DNA from: Bacteroidia bacterium
GTDB lineage: Bacteria; Bacteroidota; Bacteroidia; JADZBD01
DNA: 59,706 nucleotides
Direction: 5' to 3'
NCBI GenBank assembly: GCA_020054095.1
Contig: JAGVMA010000062.1
Location: 1-59,706, forward strand
Shown here: in pieces, positions 49,716-57,707 of the stretch
Layout: each line of letters opens with the position of its first letter
How positions within the stretch are numbered: position 1 is the first letter of the stretch
Translations under genes and position numbers: made by a program
Notes under the pieces: model-generated
What the model was told of the DNA's origin: nothing
The model's input: the letters and a program-made list of their open reading frames with translations, nothing else
Database searches by the model: none

Positions 49716-49898
49716 TACAAAAAAAACGAAACGATGTGAAAACACAAATTTTTCATTTTTAAGAAATGAGCAATAACAAGCCCTTGAGTGGCCTTTATTT
49801 TTGTATACAAAATTAACGCTTATACAGTTTTATAATTTTCTCTTGACTTTCGGTTTTGCATGGTATAGTATTGCGGTGTTTAATTCATAAATGTTTAA
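49716..49898. other. Intergenic region with competing promoter-like signals
   Basis: About 180 nt without a gene. It holds a TAnnTTTG box (TATTTTTG, 49796-49803), a 14-bp palindrome TTTTGTATACAAAA (49799-49812), and an enterobacterial sigma70-like pair TTGACT, 17 nt, TAGTAT (49843-49871). No terminator is seen after the LytTR gene. Confidence 0.4.
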
Positions 49899-50411
49899 CT
49901 AAAAACTAAAAAAAAGAGAAAAATTATTTTGTCAGTTACAGCTATCGCAGCAATATTTGTTGTGAGCTGCACAAAAGAGTTACCCGAGCCAAGTGCAACC
50001 AACCCAGCTAATGCTAATAACAATAGCGGTGGAAGCAACCCAAAAGACCCGCAAACTTTAACCCCGTGGGGGCTAAATTGGACATGGGATGCCGTAGCGG
50101 AAGATTGTGTGACACCTGCAAAAGATTGTTTTGATGAAGTAGTGATAGATGGCTCATCTGGTTATTTATCAGATTTTGAAGATGCAATAGCGGGTGGTGC
50201 GCAGGATATTGCTGATTTCTTTTTAGATGAAAATCAATGGCCTAATTTATTTCCTGGTCTTACAAAAAGTCCAAACGATTCTCATCTATCAGCATTGCAA
50301 TCAGGCAACTACTATATTGTACAAGTAGGAACGCAGGATGCAAGACGCTACAAGGTACTGGCAACAGGCATCAATGCATTACTTTGTGTACTTCGTATTA
50401 ACACTATTTAA
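49899..50411 (+). CDS. Small lipoprotein with no ordinary start codon
   Basis: The frame is open from 49899 and reads LKTKKKRKIILSVTAIAAIF then VVSC. The basic segment KKKRK and hydrophobic core form a good lipoprotein signal, but no ATG, GTG or TTG precedes the basic segment; the first TTG (49929) would remove it. An ATT start, an indel in the A-rich tract or a lost start are possible. The mature part begins with a low-complexity linker (SATNPANANNNSGGSNPKDP). A domain follows with EDCVTPAKDCFDEVVIDGSS and LFPGLTKSPNDSHLSALQSG. Function is unknown. A terminator follows. Confidence 0.55.
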   Translation, partial: LKTKKKRKIILSVTAIAAIFVVSCTKELPEPSATNPANANNNSGGSNPKDPQTLTPWGLNWTWDAVAEDCVTPAKDCFDEVVIDGSSGYLSDFEDAIAGGAQDIADFFLDENQWPNLFPGLTKSPNDSHLSALQSGNYYIVQVGTQDARRYKVLATGINALLCVLRINTI

Positions 50412-50418
50412 ATCTAAC

Positions 50419-50452
50419 AAAGCCACTAAAAAAAATAGTGGCTTTGTTTTTT
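50419..50452 (+). terminator. Intrinsic terminator after the small lipoprotein
   Basis: AAAGCCACTA pairs with TAGTGGCTTT across a 7-nt A loop, followed by GTTTTTT. It ends 16 nt before the next gene, separating the two transcripts. Confidence 0.88.
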
Positions 50453-50467
50453 CAGTAATTTTATTCG

Positions 50468-51610
50468 ATGAATAAACTTCTGTATGTTTTTATTGCTTTA
50501 GTTATAGTATTATCTTCATGCTTACAAGATAATAGTATAATTATTGCCGAACACGACAGCTATATAGTTGATAATATAAAAATAAATCTGCCCGTTCCAC
50601 AAAACAAAGCAAGACATACAGCAAGCTTTTTTGACACAAGAAGTAAAAAAGATTATTTAATTTTTTATAAGCCGGACACCACTTCAAAAATTATTTTTTT
50701 TGATTTAGCTAAACACGATAGTTTTTTATCTGCAGAAGTAAAATTAAAATCAAACAAGCATTCAAGTTTTTATTTAGGGGATATAGATACTTTATATTTA
50801 GTTAACGAACCAAATACAATTTATAAATACTGCATTTCTTCCGATACTATAATTAATAAAATAATTGTGAAAGATGTTACACGAACATATGGAAAGGATT
50901 ATATGATTTCATCTAGTTATTTCTATGTAATGTATAGATACAACAATAACTATCAAATTTGTTTTTATCCTACATGGAATGTTGGGGGCAAAAATCGAAA
51001 AAAGTATATGAGCAGTAATCTCTTTATTTCAGTAAATGATAGTGGCGAAATTGTTAATGAGTACGGGGCATTCCCAAGTAAATATTTAGTTAACAACTAT
51101 AATGCTACCTCCGCCCACATCACAGCTAATTGTAATGAAAAATTTTGCTATTCATTTGCAACCGAAGACACAATAAGTATTTATGACTTGAATTCAATGA
51201 CGACAGATAATAAAGCAATGTCAAGCAAATTTTATCAACCCCACGATACCTGCCCATGTGTTTTTCCCAAAGATGATTATTACGGATGTTTAGAGAAATA
51301 CTCATTAGAGAATTTTTCTTATTTCAATTTAATATATGACCAGTTTCGTAAAAAATACTACCGCATTTGCTTACACAAGTACAAGTATGAAAACGCAGAT
51401 GGCACTGTAAATACATCTATGGAACGACCATGGTCAATTATTGTAGCCGACTCTAATTTTAATATAGAAAAAGAGGTAACTTTTCCTGCTTTAAAATATG
51501 ATTATCGTTTTGTGTATGTAACATCTAAAGGATTAATCGTTTCTAAAAACAATGAATACAACCCTAATTACAAACCCAAAATGCTGATTTACGATGTGTT
51601 TAAATTTTAA
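50468..51610 (+). CDS. DUF4221-like lipoprotein
   Basis: 380 residues. Lipoprotein signal MNKLLYVFIALVIVLSSC (Cys 18). The mature protein is beta-rich with repeated short strands, for example KDYLIFYKPDTTSKIIFFDL, HSSFYLGDIDTLYLVNEPNT and TEDTISIYDLNSMTTDNKAM. It has a central Cys-containing CPCVFPKDDYYGC and the end RFVYVTSKGLIVSKNNEYNP. This propeller-like layout and length resemble the DUF4221 family; I am not sure of that. Probably surface or periplasmic. It overlaps the next lipoprotein gene by 17 nt. Confidence 0.65.
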   Translation: MNKLLYVFIALVIVLSSCLQDNSIIIAEHDSYIVDNIKINLPVPQNKARHTASFFDTRSKKDYLIFYKPDTTSKIIFFDLAKHDSFLSAEVKLKSNKHSSFYLGDIDTLYLVNEPNTIYKYCISSDTIINKIIVKDVTRTYGKDYMISSSYFYVMYRYNNNYQICFYPTWNVGGKNRKKYMSSNLFISVNDSGEIVNEYGAFPSKYLVNNYNATSAHITANCNEKFCYSFATEDTISIYDLNSMTTDNKAMSSKFYQPHDTCPCVFPKDDYYGCLEKYSLENFSYFNLIYDQFRKKYYRICLHKYKYENADGTVNTSMERPWSIIVADSNFNIEKEVTFPALKYDYRFVYVTSKGLIVSKNNEYNPNYKPKMLIYDVFKF

Positions 51611-52031
51611 ATTCATATCCATCATATCCATTCTGATTTTATGCTCATGTAACGGTGAACAGAAATATGAAAAAGAATCTACCATATTTTTAAAATATCT
51701 TAATCATCTTACCATAAAAGAAATCCCGGCAGAAAAAGCATACTTTTTATTTGCACCATCGCAATCTTGCATTGGTTGTCAAAAGTCATCGCTTAAAAAA
51801 ATAACTGATTTTGTTAATATGAGTAACGTATATGTAATTACAACTCCCGATGGCGCTTCTATTTGCCAATTTCCATCAGATAGAACTTATATTGATAGCA
51901 GCATGCTAATTAACAAAGTTAATTTTAGTTCTGGTGGTGTGTGCGTGATAACCACAAATGAAAATAGAATTATAAATGTTACCGGAATAAATCCAACAAA
52001 CGTAGATAGTGCTCTTGCGCTAATTAGATAA
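51594..52031 (+). CDS. Small lipoprotein with a CxxC pair
   Basis: 145 residues. The signal FKFISIISILILCSC places the lipid Cys near residue 19. The mature part has FLFAPSQSCIGCQKSSLKKI, a CxxC after a strand as in thioredoxin folds. Then come VYVITTPDGASICQFPSDRT and GGVCVITTNENRIINVTGIN. The fold may be thioredoxin-like, with a redox function at the envelope, but Pro and other signature residues are not clear. Start overlaps the DUF4221-like gene by 17 nt, so they are co-transcribed. Confidence 0.65.
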   Translation: MCLNFKFISIISILILCSCNGEQKYEKESTIFLKYLNHLTIKEIPAEKAYFLFAPSQSCIGCQKSSLKKITDFVNMSNVYVITTPDGASICQFPSDRTYIDSSMLINKVNFSSGGVCVITTNENRIINVTGINPTNVDSALALIR

Positions 52032-52067
52032 TTCCGCTCTAAAACCCTAACTTTATTGGCGATTTTA

Positions 52068-52829
52068 ATGCAAAAATTAATGAACTTAATTCAGATTAAA
52101 GTAGTTGTATTATTTGTTTCATTTTCTATTTTGAGCCATGTTCCTAAAAGCCAATCGAACAATTCGGTAGTTGGCACTTATGTTTTTGTTGATACAACTA
52201 ATATTAATTGCAGAATTCATCGTTTGACAATAAACGCTGATAGCTCCTATGAATACACATCTGATTGCCAAAATAGCTACGGGAAATGGCAGGTAAAAAA
52301 CAATAAGCTTTTATTATATTTTGACCTGCAAAAAACATATGGTTCGTTCAGCGATTTTGGATACAACAAGAATCAAAACGAAGTAATAATTCGTTTATGG
52401 GGGAAAAGCACACACGCAGAATTTAGTTTAATAAAGGGCAAAACCGTTTTGGTTCCTACAAAACCTATTAAACCTTTGGTTTGCGAAGAGGTAGTATGCT
52501 GGCTGAATGGAAAAGATTACGTAGCGTTTACAAATAGCAAGGGCGAGGCTATCTTTAATAAAATTAATGAGGTCGATAGCTTTTTGCTAAAATCACTCTA
52601 CTTATATAACTACTCTAAAGGAATTACTTTTGGGACTATTACAAAGGCCAAACATTATCCTAATGGTAAAATAAATTCGTGTACTCTTTACTTTCCTTGC
52701 CATTCAGACTATCATAGATTTATTCAAATAAAAAATTATTCTATCCAAATGACTCCACAAGGACTTAAGTCCGAAAAGAAATCATTTATTAATGGAGTAA
52801 TGCCAAAAGGCAACTGGGTAAAAAAGTAG
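52068..52829 (+). CDS. Hypothetical exported protein, 253 residues
   Basis: Starts at ATG 52068; a TTG four codons upstream is possible. The N-terminus MQKLMNLIQIKVVVLFVSFS then ILSHVPKSQS looks like a signal peptide. Residues 30-110 resemble a lipocalin-like or copper-resistance-like strand pattern (VVGTYVFVDTTNINCRIHRL, YEYTSDCQNSYGKWQVKNNK). The second half has CEEVVCWLNGKDYVAFTNSK, suggestive of a small repeated beta domain. No family is certain. It lies 36 nt after the CxxC lipoprotein and may be co-transcribed. Confidence 0.6.
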   Translation: MQKLMNLIQIKVVVLFVSFSILSHVPKSQSNNSVVGTYVFVDTTNINCRIHRLTINADSSYEYTSDCQNSYGKWQVKNNKLLLYFDLQKTYGSFSDFGYNKNQNEVIIRLWGKSTHAEFSLIKGKTVLVPTKPIKPLVCEEVVCWLNGKDYVAFTNSKGEAIFNKINEVDSFLLKSLYLYNYSKGITFGTITKAKHYPNGKINSCTLYFPCHSDYHRFIQIKNYSIQMTPQGLKSEKKSFINGVMPKGNWVKK

Positions 52830-52842
52830 TTATCCCAAAAAA

Positions 52843-53799
52843 CTATTTCTTCGGTTTCACAACAGTGAACATGCGCGAGATGTTAAAACCAAATTTAAAG
52901 CCGCCTTGTAACCAATCATCGTTGGTATTAGGTATAAAATCGTTTTCGATGATGCCGCGCGCATTGGTAAAGTTTAATGAAAACACGTGGCCGCCTGTTT
53001 CTATCTCTATGCCTAAGCCAAGTGGGTTGCGGTATTCAATATCGGTATTACCGGTGCGAAAAGCCGAGAAGTTGTGTAAATAATCAACCACAATGCCAAA
53101 GCGCTTAGTGAACATAAACCTAAATGCGGTGCCGGCCGAAAAAATTCCGTTTTCGTCCATTGCATTATTTGCAGGGTTAATGTATGCTTTCACAAAATTA
53201 CGGTGCTGGTAAGATGCGATTAGCTCCCACGAAAAACGCCAGTGAAACTTGCGGGCAATAATTAATTGTGTGTTATACGCCATGCGGTGTGCAAACTTGC
53301 GCACTACGGTACTATCTACTCCCAAATAAAAATCGGCTTCGCGCATGGGCGTGAGTGCGGCATTGGTATAAAGTACTAAGCTGAATGGTTTTTTGTTATC
53401 GGTAGTTTGCTGTATTAAGCGCCATTTAAAAGTGCCATCTATGTTTTCCATGCGCTTGTTGCGCGCAATGCCTATGGTAATGTTATCGGTAATACCATAA
53501 TCAAACGAAATACGAATATCTTCCGAATTATCTAAACCATAAAGTGTGTGCCCACCGCCACCGCTGCCTGTGCCTATGTTGCCAAAGCGGTGCCCAACTC
53601 TAAAATCTAAATTTCCTTTTTTTACTGTTTCGGGCGATTGTGATTTAATTATTTTGGTTCCCTTAAATGTGGCTGATACGCGTGTATCAACTTTAGGAGC
53701 GTTTTCATCCACCATTTTTTCTAAATCTACTTCTTGCGCCATTGCAAATGCGGCAAAAAGCGTGAACGAAAAAAAGAGCGTCAGTTTTTTGTTTAGCAT
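52843..53799 (-). CDS. DUF5777-family beta-barrel protein
   Basis: 318 residues. The signal peptide ends AAFAMAQ at about 22. The mature protein is strand-rich with LDFRVGHRFGNIGTGSGGGG, LYGLDNSEDIRISFDYGITD and NITIGIARNKRM. It ends in a series of barrel strands (FRFMFTKRFGIVVDYLHNFS, GFKFGFNISRMF). The RVGHRFG motif near residue 66 is typical of the DUF5777 family, predicted outer-membrane barrels often next to YceI and cytochrome genes, as here. Function is unknown. Confidence 0.85.
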   Translation of the reverse strand: MLNKKLTLFFSFTLFAAFAMAQEVDLEKMVDENAPKVDTRVSATFKGTKIIKSQSPETVKKGNLDFRVGHRFGNIGTGSGGGGHTLYGLDNSEDIRISFDYGITDNITIGIARNKRMENIDGTFKWRLIQQTTDNKKPFSLVLYTNAALTPMREADFYLGVDSTVVRKFAHRMAYNTQLIIARKFHWRFSWELIASYQHRNFVKAYINPANNAMDENGIFSAGTAFRFMFTKRFGIVVDYLHNFSAFRTGNTDIEYRNPLGLGIEIETGGHVFSLNFTNARGIIENDFIPNTNDDWLQGGFKFGFNISRMFTVVKPKK

Positions 53800-53830
53800 A
53801 CTTTATTGTTTTGTTTGGTTTTAAAAATAC

Positions 53831-53865
53831 GCAAACTGCACCTCATGGGTTTGGATGCAGTTTGC
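53831..53865 (-). terminator. Intrinsic terminator after the YceI-family gene
   Basis: GCAAACTGCA pairs with TGCAGTTTGC across a 15-nt loop, followed on the minus strand by GTATTTTTAAA. It lies 14 nt after the YceI stop. Confidence 0.75.
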
Positions 53866-53879
53866 GATAAAAGAAAAAA

Positions 53880-54428
53880 TTATTTGCCTCCTTCGGTAAG
53901 TGTGGTTTTAATAGTAACCGCCACCACTTCGCCTATTTTTTGGAACATCAGTTCAGGTACTGCTATGTTATGATCTTTAAGAGCGATGTTAAATTTACAA
54001 TCAATGGTTACTGCGCCATCTTTAACAGTTACAGTTCCTTCAATGGTGCGCTCTTTTTCCACACCATGCACGGTAAGTTTTCCGGTAACGGTTACTTTGG
54101 TAGTGCCATTGGTTTTATAATCTATTTTCTCGTTAATTTTTCCTTTAAACATGGCATGCGGAAATTTTTCGCTTTCCATGTAGTTTTCGTTAAAATGCTC
54201 TTGCATTAATGCTTTCTCGAACGAAAAGCCCTGTATGCTGATTTTAAAAAGAACATCACCGGTAGCAGTGTTTAATACAGGTTTAGTGGTTTTGTTAATA
54301 GCCGTAATATCTTCTAAAGGCGCAGTAGAGAAAAAACTAATTTCGGTAGTTTTTCCCATTAAAATTTGTGCTGATGCCGATAGCGTGATAGCTGCAAAAG
54401 CCAAAGAGGTTAAGATGATTTTTTTCAT
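53880..54428 (-). CDS. YceI-family protein
   Basis: 182 residues. Signal peptide MKKIILTSLAFAAITLSASA. The mature part is a lipocalin-like barrel: KTTEISFFSTAPLEDITAIN, FKISIQGFSFEKALMQEHFN, MESEKFPHAMFKGKINEKID and GKLTVHGVEKERTIEGTVTV. The last is the typical LTxHGV strand of YceI. Family members bind isoprenoid or amphiphilic ligands in the periplasm. It precedes the DUF5777 gene on the same strand with a terminator between. Confidence 0.92.
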   Translation of the reverse strand: MKKIILTSLAFAAITLSASAQILMGKTTEISFFSTAPLEDITAINKTTKPVLNTATGDVLFKISIQGFSFEKALMQEHFNENYMESEKFPHAMFKGKINEKIDYKTNGTTKVTVTGKLTVHGVEKERTIEGTVTVKDGAVTIDCKFNIALKDHNIAVPELMFQKIGEVVAVTIKTTLTEGGK

Positions 54429-54555
54429 TTGTCTGTATTTATTTGTTGTTTTTTACCAAATGGAATAACCAGTTTTTGTTATTTGTGTTTTTGGCAACCG
54501 GGTTATTTCATTCGTTTATTTGGTTAGGTTTATTTTATTTGGGTTGAGTATTTAA

Positions 54556-54872
54556 TTATTGGGTGCCCCGGCTTCTATCCAGCATTTTATTTCGCTCGTT
54601 ACGGCTTAAGCCATCGGGCGGCATGTCTTTTTTATCCAGCACACGGTTTTCTAGTTTTCCGTTATCGGCTTGCGTTTTAATTCCGGCATACACGGTAAAA
54701 TTGTCATTTGATGAGCCGCTGCCATGGCATCCGGAACCCAAACAATTGGTCTGAATGATAGGAACAATGGTTCCGGAATAGGTAACCGTGTTACAATCCA
54801 CATCGTTATTACACGCCCCAAGAATAAAAGCAGAAGCAAAAAAAGAACAATAGATTTTATAACTAAGCGCAT
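54556..54872 (-). pseudogene. Lipoprotein c-type cytochrome domain gene with apparent frameshift
   Basis: Two overlapping frames make one protein. From ATG 54872, MRLVIKSIVLF is a lipoprotein signal start; after a run of seven T (complement of 54838-54844) it runs on as Leu-rich nonsense. In the frame one base away the sequence continues FASAFILGACNND, a perfect lipobox, then CNTVTYSGTIVPIIQTNCLG and SGCHGSGSSNDNF with a GCHG heme-type motif. It ends KDMPPDGLSRNERNKML. An eighth T would restore one 106-residue lipoprotein. This may be a real frameshift, a phase-variable tract or a sequencing error in a homopolymer. Confidence 0.65.
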
Positions 54873-54948
54873 CTGCAAAACAACTATAGTGCTAAAATTA
54901 ATACGTTTTATCAAAGATAAAAAAATGCTTTTAACAACGCTTATTTTC

Positions 54949-54956
54949 TATTTTTG
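54949..54956 (+). promoter_or_regulatory. -7 box of gcdH
   Basis: TATTTTTG matches TAnnTTTG, 20 nt before the ATG at 54977. Confidence 0.5.
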
Positions 54957-54976
54957 CGCAACTAAAAAATAAAACT

Positions 54977-56158
54977 ATGGCACGAGCCGATTTATACCAG
55001 CACCCCGATTACTATTTAATGGATGAGTTGCTAACCGATGAGCACAAAATGATACGTGATACTGCACGTGCATGGGTTAAAAAAGAAGTATCGCCAATAG
55101 TGGAAGATGCCTGCCAAAAAGCTGAATTTCCGAAACAATGGATAAAGGGCTTGGCAGAAATTGGCGCTTTTGGGCCATATATACCTGAAGAATATGGCGG
55201 CCCGGGTTTAGACCAAATTTCTTACGGCTTAATAATGCAAGAGCTAGAGCGTGGCGATAGCGGCTTGCGCTCAACGGCATCGGTACAAAGCTCGTTAGTA
55301 ATGTTTCCCATTTATACGTTTGGCACCGAAGCACAAAAGAAAAAATATTTACCAAAACTTGCTAAAGGCGAACTAATGGGCTGCTTCGGGTTAACCGAAC
55401 CCGACCATGGCTCCAACCCAAGCGGCATGTTATCGAACATAAAAGATAAAGGCGACCATTATATTTTAAATGGCGCAAAAATGTGGATTTCTAATTCGCC
55501 ATTTGCTGATATTGCCGTAGTGTGGGCAAAAGATGAAACAAGTGCCATACGCGGCATGATAGTGGAGCGCGGCATGAAAGGATTTACAACCCCCGAAACA
55601 CATGGCAAATGGAGCTTGCGAGCAAGTGCAACAGGCGAACTTGTTTTTGATAATGTTATTGTGCCGAAAGAAAATGTTTTTCCGGATATAAAAGGATTAA
55701 AAGGGCCATTGAGTTGCCTTAACTCTGCCCGCTATGGTATTGCTTGGGGCGCAATAGGCGCTGCCATGGATTGTTACGATTCTGCTTTGCGTTATTCTAA
55801 AGAGCGTGTGCAATTTGGAAAACCAATAGCCGGATTTCAGCTGACGCAAAAAAAATTAGCGGAAATGATTACCGAAATTACAAAAGCGCAAATGCTTACC
55901 TGGCGCTTAGGGGTGTTAAAAAACGAGCACAGGGCCACGCCCGCTCAAATATCAATGGCGAAACGAAACAATGTGCATATTGCACTCACCATTGCCCGCG
56001 AAGCACGCCAAATACATGGCGGCATGGGCATCACGGGCGAATACCCAATTATGCGCCACATGATGAATTTAGAAAGCGTAATTACTTACGAAGGCACACA
56101 CGATATTCATTTACTTATTACCGGAATGGATGTTACCGGAATAGCTGCGTTTGAATAA
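54977..56158 (+). CDS. gcdH: Glutaryl-CoA dehydrogenase
   Basis: 393 residues. FAD enzyme that oxidises and decarboxylates glutaryl-CoA to crotonyl-CoA in lysine and tryptophan breakdown; electrons pass to ETF. The GcdH signature RSTASVQSSLVMFPIYTFGT lies near residue 98. Acyl-CoA dehydrogenase marks are GCFGLTEPDHGSNPSGM and KMWISNSPFADIAVVW; the catalytic Glu is in TYEGTHDIH near residue 375. QIHGGMGITGEYPIMRH follows the FAD-binding pattern. Length is standard. Confidence 0.94.
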   Translation: MARADLYQHPDYYLMDELLTDEHKMIRDTARAWVKKEVSPIVEDACQKAEFPKQWIKGLAEIGAFGPYIPEEYGGPGLDQISYGLIMQELERGDSGLRSTASVQSSLVMFPIYTFGTEAQKKKYLPKLAKGELMGCFGLTEPDHGSNPSGMLSNIKDKGDHYILNGAKMWISNSPFADIAVVWAKDETSAIRGMIVERGMKGFTTPETHGKWSLRASATGELVFDNVIVPKENVFPDIKGLKGPLSCLNSARYGIAWGAIGAAMDCYDSALRYSKERVQFGKPIAGFQLTQKKLAEMITEITKAQMLTWRLGVLKNEHRATPAQISMAKRNNVHIALTIAREARQIHGGMGITGEYPIMRHMMNLESVITYEGTHDIHLLITGMDVTGIAAFE

Positions 56159-56162
56159 TAAA

Positions 56163-56615
56163 ATGAAAACTCTGTTTAACACCACCGATAACGCAGCGAT
56201 TATAGCTCGCATAAATTTGTTAAACCCCGAGAGCAAAGCGCTATGGGGAAAAATGGATGTGGCGCAAATGATAGCTCATTGCGAGGTTCCAATAAGGGCT
56301 GCTTTTGGAGAAATAACACTAAGCAAAACTTTTATTGGTATTTTGTTTGGAAGATACTTCAAGAAAAAACTGGTTACTCAAAACAATCCGTTTTCTAAAA
56401 ACTTACCTACCGATAAGCACTTTTTAATTCATGATACTCGCATTTTCGATGCTGAAAAAACAAAACTTATAAAACAAATAAGCCGATTTTTAGAGACAGG
56501 ACAAAGTGGGATAACAAAAAATCCGCACCCGTTTTTTGGAAAACTAACGCCCGATGAATGGGCTGCTTTGCAATGGAAACACCTCGACCATCATTTGCGA
56601 CAGTTTGGAGTTTAA
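56163..56615 (+). CDS. DUF1569-family protein
   Basis: 150 residues from ATG 56163; a TTG four codons upstream overlaps gcdH and is less likely. Features are ALWGKMDVAQMIAHCEVPIR, IGILFGRYFKKKLVTQNNPF, ITKNPHPFFGKLTPDEWAAL and the end QWKHLDHHLRQFGV. His residues at the AHC and HLDHH positions match the DinB-like metal-binding fold to which DUF1569 belongs. Function is unknown. It lies 4 nt after gcdH. Confidence 0.88.
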   Translation: MKTLFNTTDNAAIIARINLLNPESKALWGKMDVAQMIAHCEVPIRAAFGEITLSKTFIGILFGRYFKKKLVTQNNPFSKNLPTDKHFLIHDTRIFDAEKTKLIKQISRFLETGQSGITKNPHPFFGKLTPDEWAALQWKHLDHHLRQFGV

Positions 56616-56622
56616 CCAATTA

Positions 56623-57696
56623 CTACATCTTCCATTTTGCATTTTGGTAAAGAAAAGAGCTTCCGGTGCCAATGCGTAAAGAAATTTCAAAACCTCCTCT
56701 GCCTGAACTTGCAGCAGCTAAGCCAGAAATATTAGTATCGTAACTTATCCCTATAGTGTACCGGTCCATTTCCAATAAAATGGTAGGTATTATGGCATCT
56801 TTATTTCTATAAAAACATCCAAATGAAATTACACTGCTTTTAATAATGCCTGTGTATTTCGATTCTTCTCGAACTTTATATTTAATAAGTGAACCCACCG
56901 TAATTTCTTTTTGCTTGCCTTGCATAGTTACCAGCAACGATGGCGCAATTGAATAATGTGTGTTCTTGATACCAAACATTGTATTGCTGTGAAATGTGTA
57001 TTTGCGGTAAATTTTTTCGGCAGTGCCTAAAAATGAATAAGATGGTGTATTAAGATGCTGTATGGATGCTCCGGCATTAGCAAATACCTGATCGTTTAAT
57101 GAAGTGTATCTTCCCTCGCTGCCATAACTCCACATTATACCCATTCCAAAATCAGGAACCATAAAGTTTTGATTCGCAAAATTTTCGCCAGACATTGTTG
57201 CTGAATTATAAATACCTCCCGTGTATTGATTATTCCAGCGCAATGGATCAGGGCTAATACTGCGCTGCATAATGCCCCCTATAAGCCCTGCGGAGAGCGT
57301 ATTGTTTTTATTAAGCAACGCATGGTAAGCAATGCTAAGATTAACGGTTGTTGTTTTTATTGCTCCATCGCCAGCTTTATCCGAGAAAAAGTTTAATCCG
57401 AATGCAAGTCCTTTCACTAATTTTTTCTTGTAGCCCTCGGTAACACGTGATAATTTTGTCCATCGTTTTTGATTGAGCTTCATTTCAAAAACAGCACCGG
57501 CTGTTCTAAATGCGTTCATTGATCTCCATTGATCTTTAAAGTTTACGGTGCCTTGCAAATCCTTATATGCCGATGTAAGTGCCGGATTAAGTGTGAGTGG
57601 TGAAAAATTATATTGCGAAAAATGTGCATCTTGTGCATCGGCTTTTTCTAGTATAAAAACCAAAAAAAGATACGAGAGTAGTTTTTTTATTTTCAT
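56623..57696 (-). CDS. PorP/SprF-family type IX secretion membrane protein
   Basis: 357 residues with signal peptide MKIKKLLSYLFLVFILEKAD. It then carries the family start AQDAHFSQYNFSPLTLNPAL, TSAYKDLQGTVNFKDQWRS, GAVFEMKLNQKRW and LAFGLNFFSDKAGDGAIKTT. The last part holds strands such as YTIGISYDTNISGLAAASSG and FEISLRIGTG. SprF-type proteins are outer-membrane partners that help a specific T9SS cargo reach the surface. It follows the SprB-like gene by 11 nt, so the two are very likely cargo and partner. Confidence 0.94.
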   Translation of the reverse strand: MKIKKLLSYLFLVFILEKADAQDAHFSQYNFSPLTLNPALTSAYKDLQGTVNFKDQWRSMNAFRTAGAVFEMKLNQKRWTKLSRVTEGYKKKLVKGLAFGLNFFSDKAGDGAIKTTTVNLSIAYHALLNKNNTLSAGLIGGIMQRSISPDPLRWNNQYTGGIYNSATMSGENFANQNFMVPDFGMGIMWSYGSEGRYTSLNDQVFANAGASIQHLNTPSYSFLGTAEKIYRKYTFHSNTMFGIKNTHYSIAPSLLVTMQGKQKEITVGSLIKYKVREESKYTGIIKSSVISFGCFYRNKDAIIPTILLEMDRYTIGISYDTNISGLAAASSGRGGFEISLRIGTGSSFLYQNAKWKM

Positions 57697-57707
57697 TTTA
57701 TTATAGT

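Noticed and set aside
49359-49900. LytTR-type direct repeats near the stand-alone LytTR gene
   Set aside because: GTT-containing sites at 49824-49832 and 49851-49859 are 26 bp apart with several mismatches, not the 21-bp phase seen at 36.2 kb.
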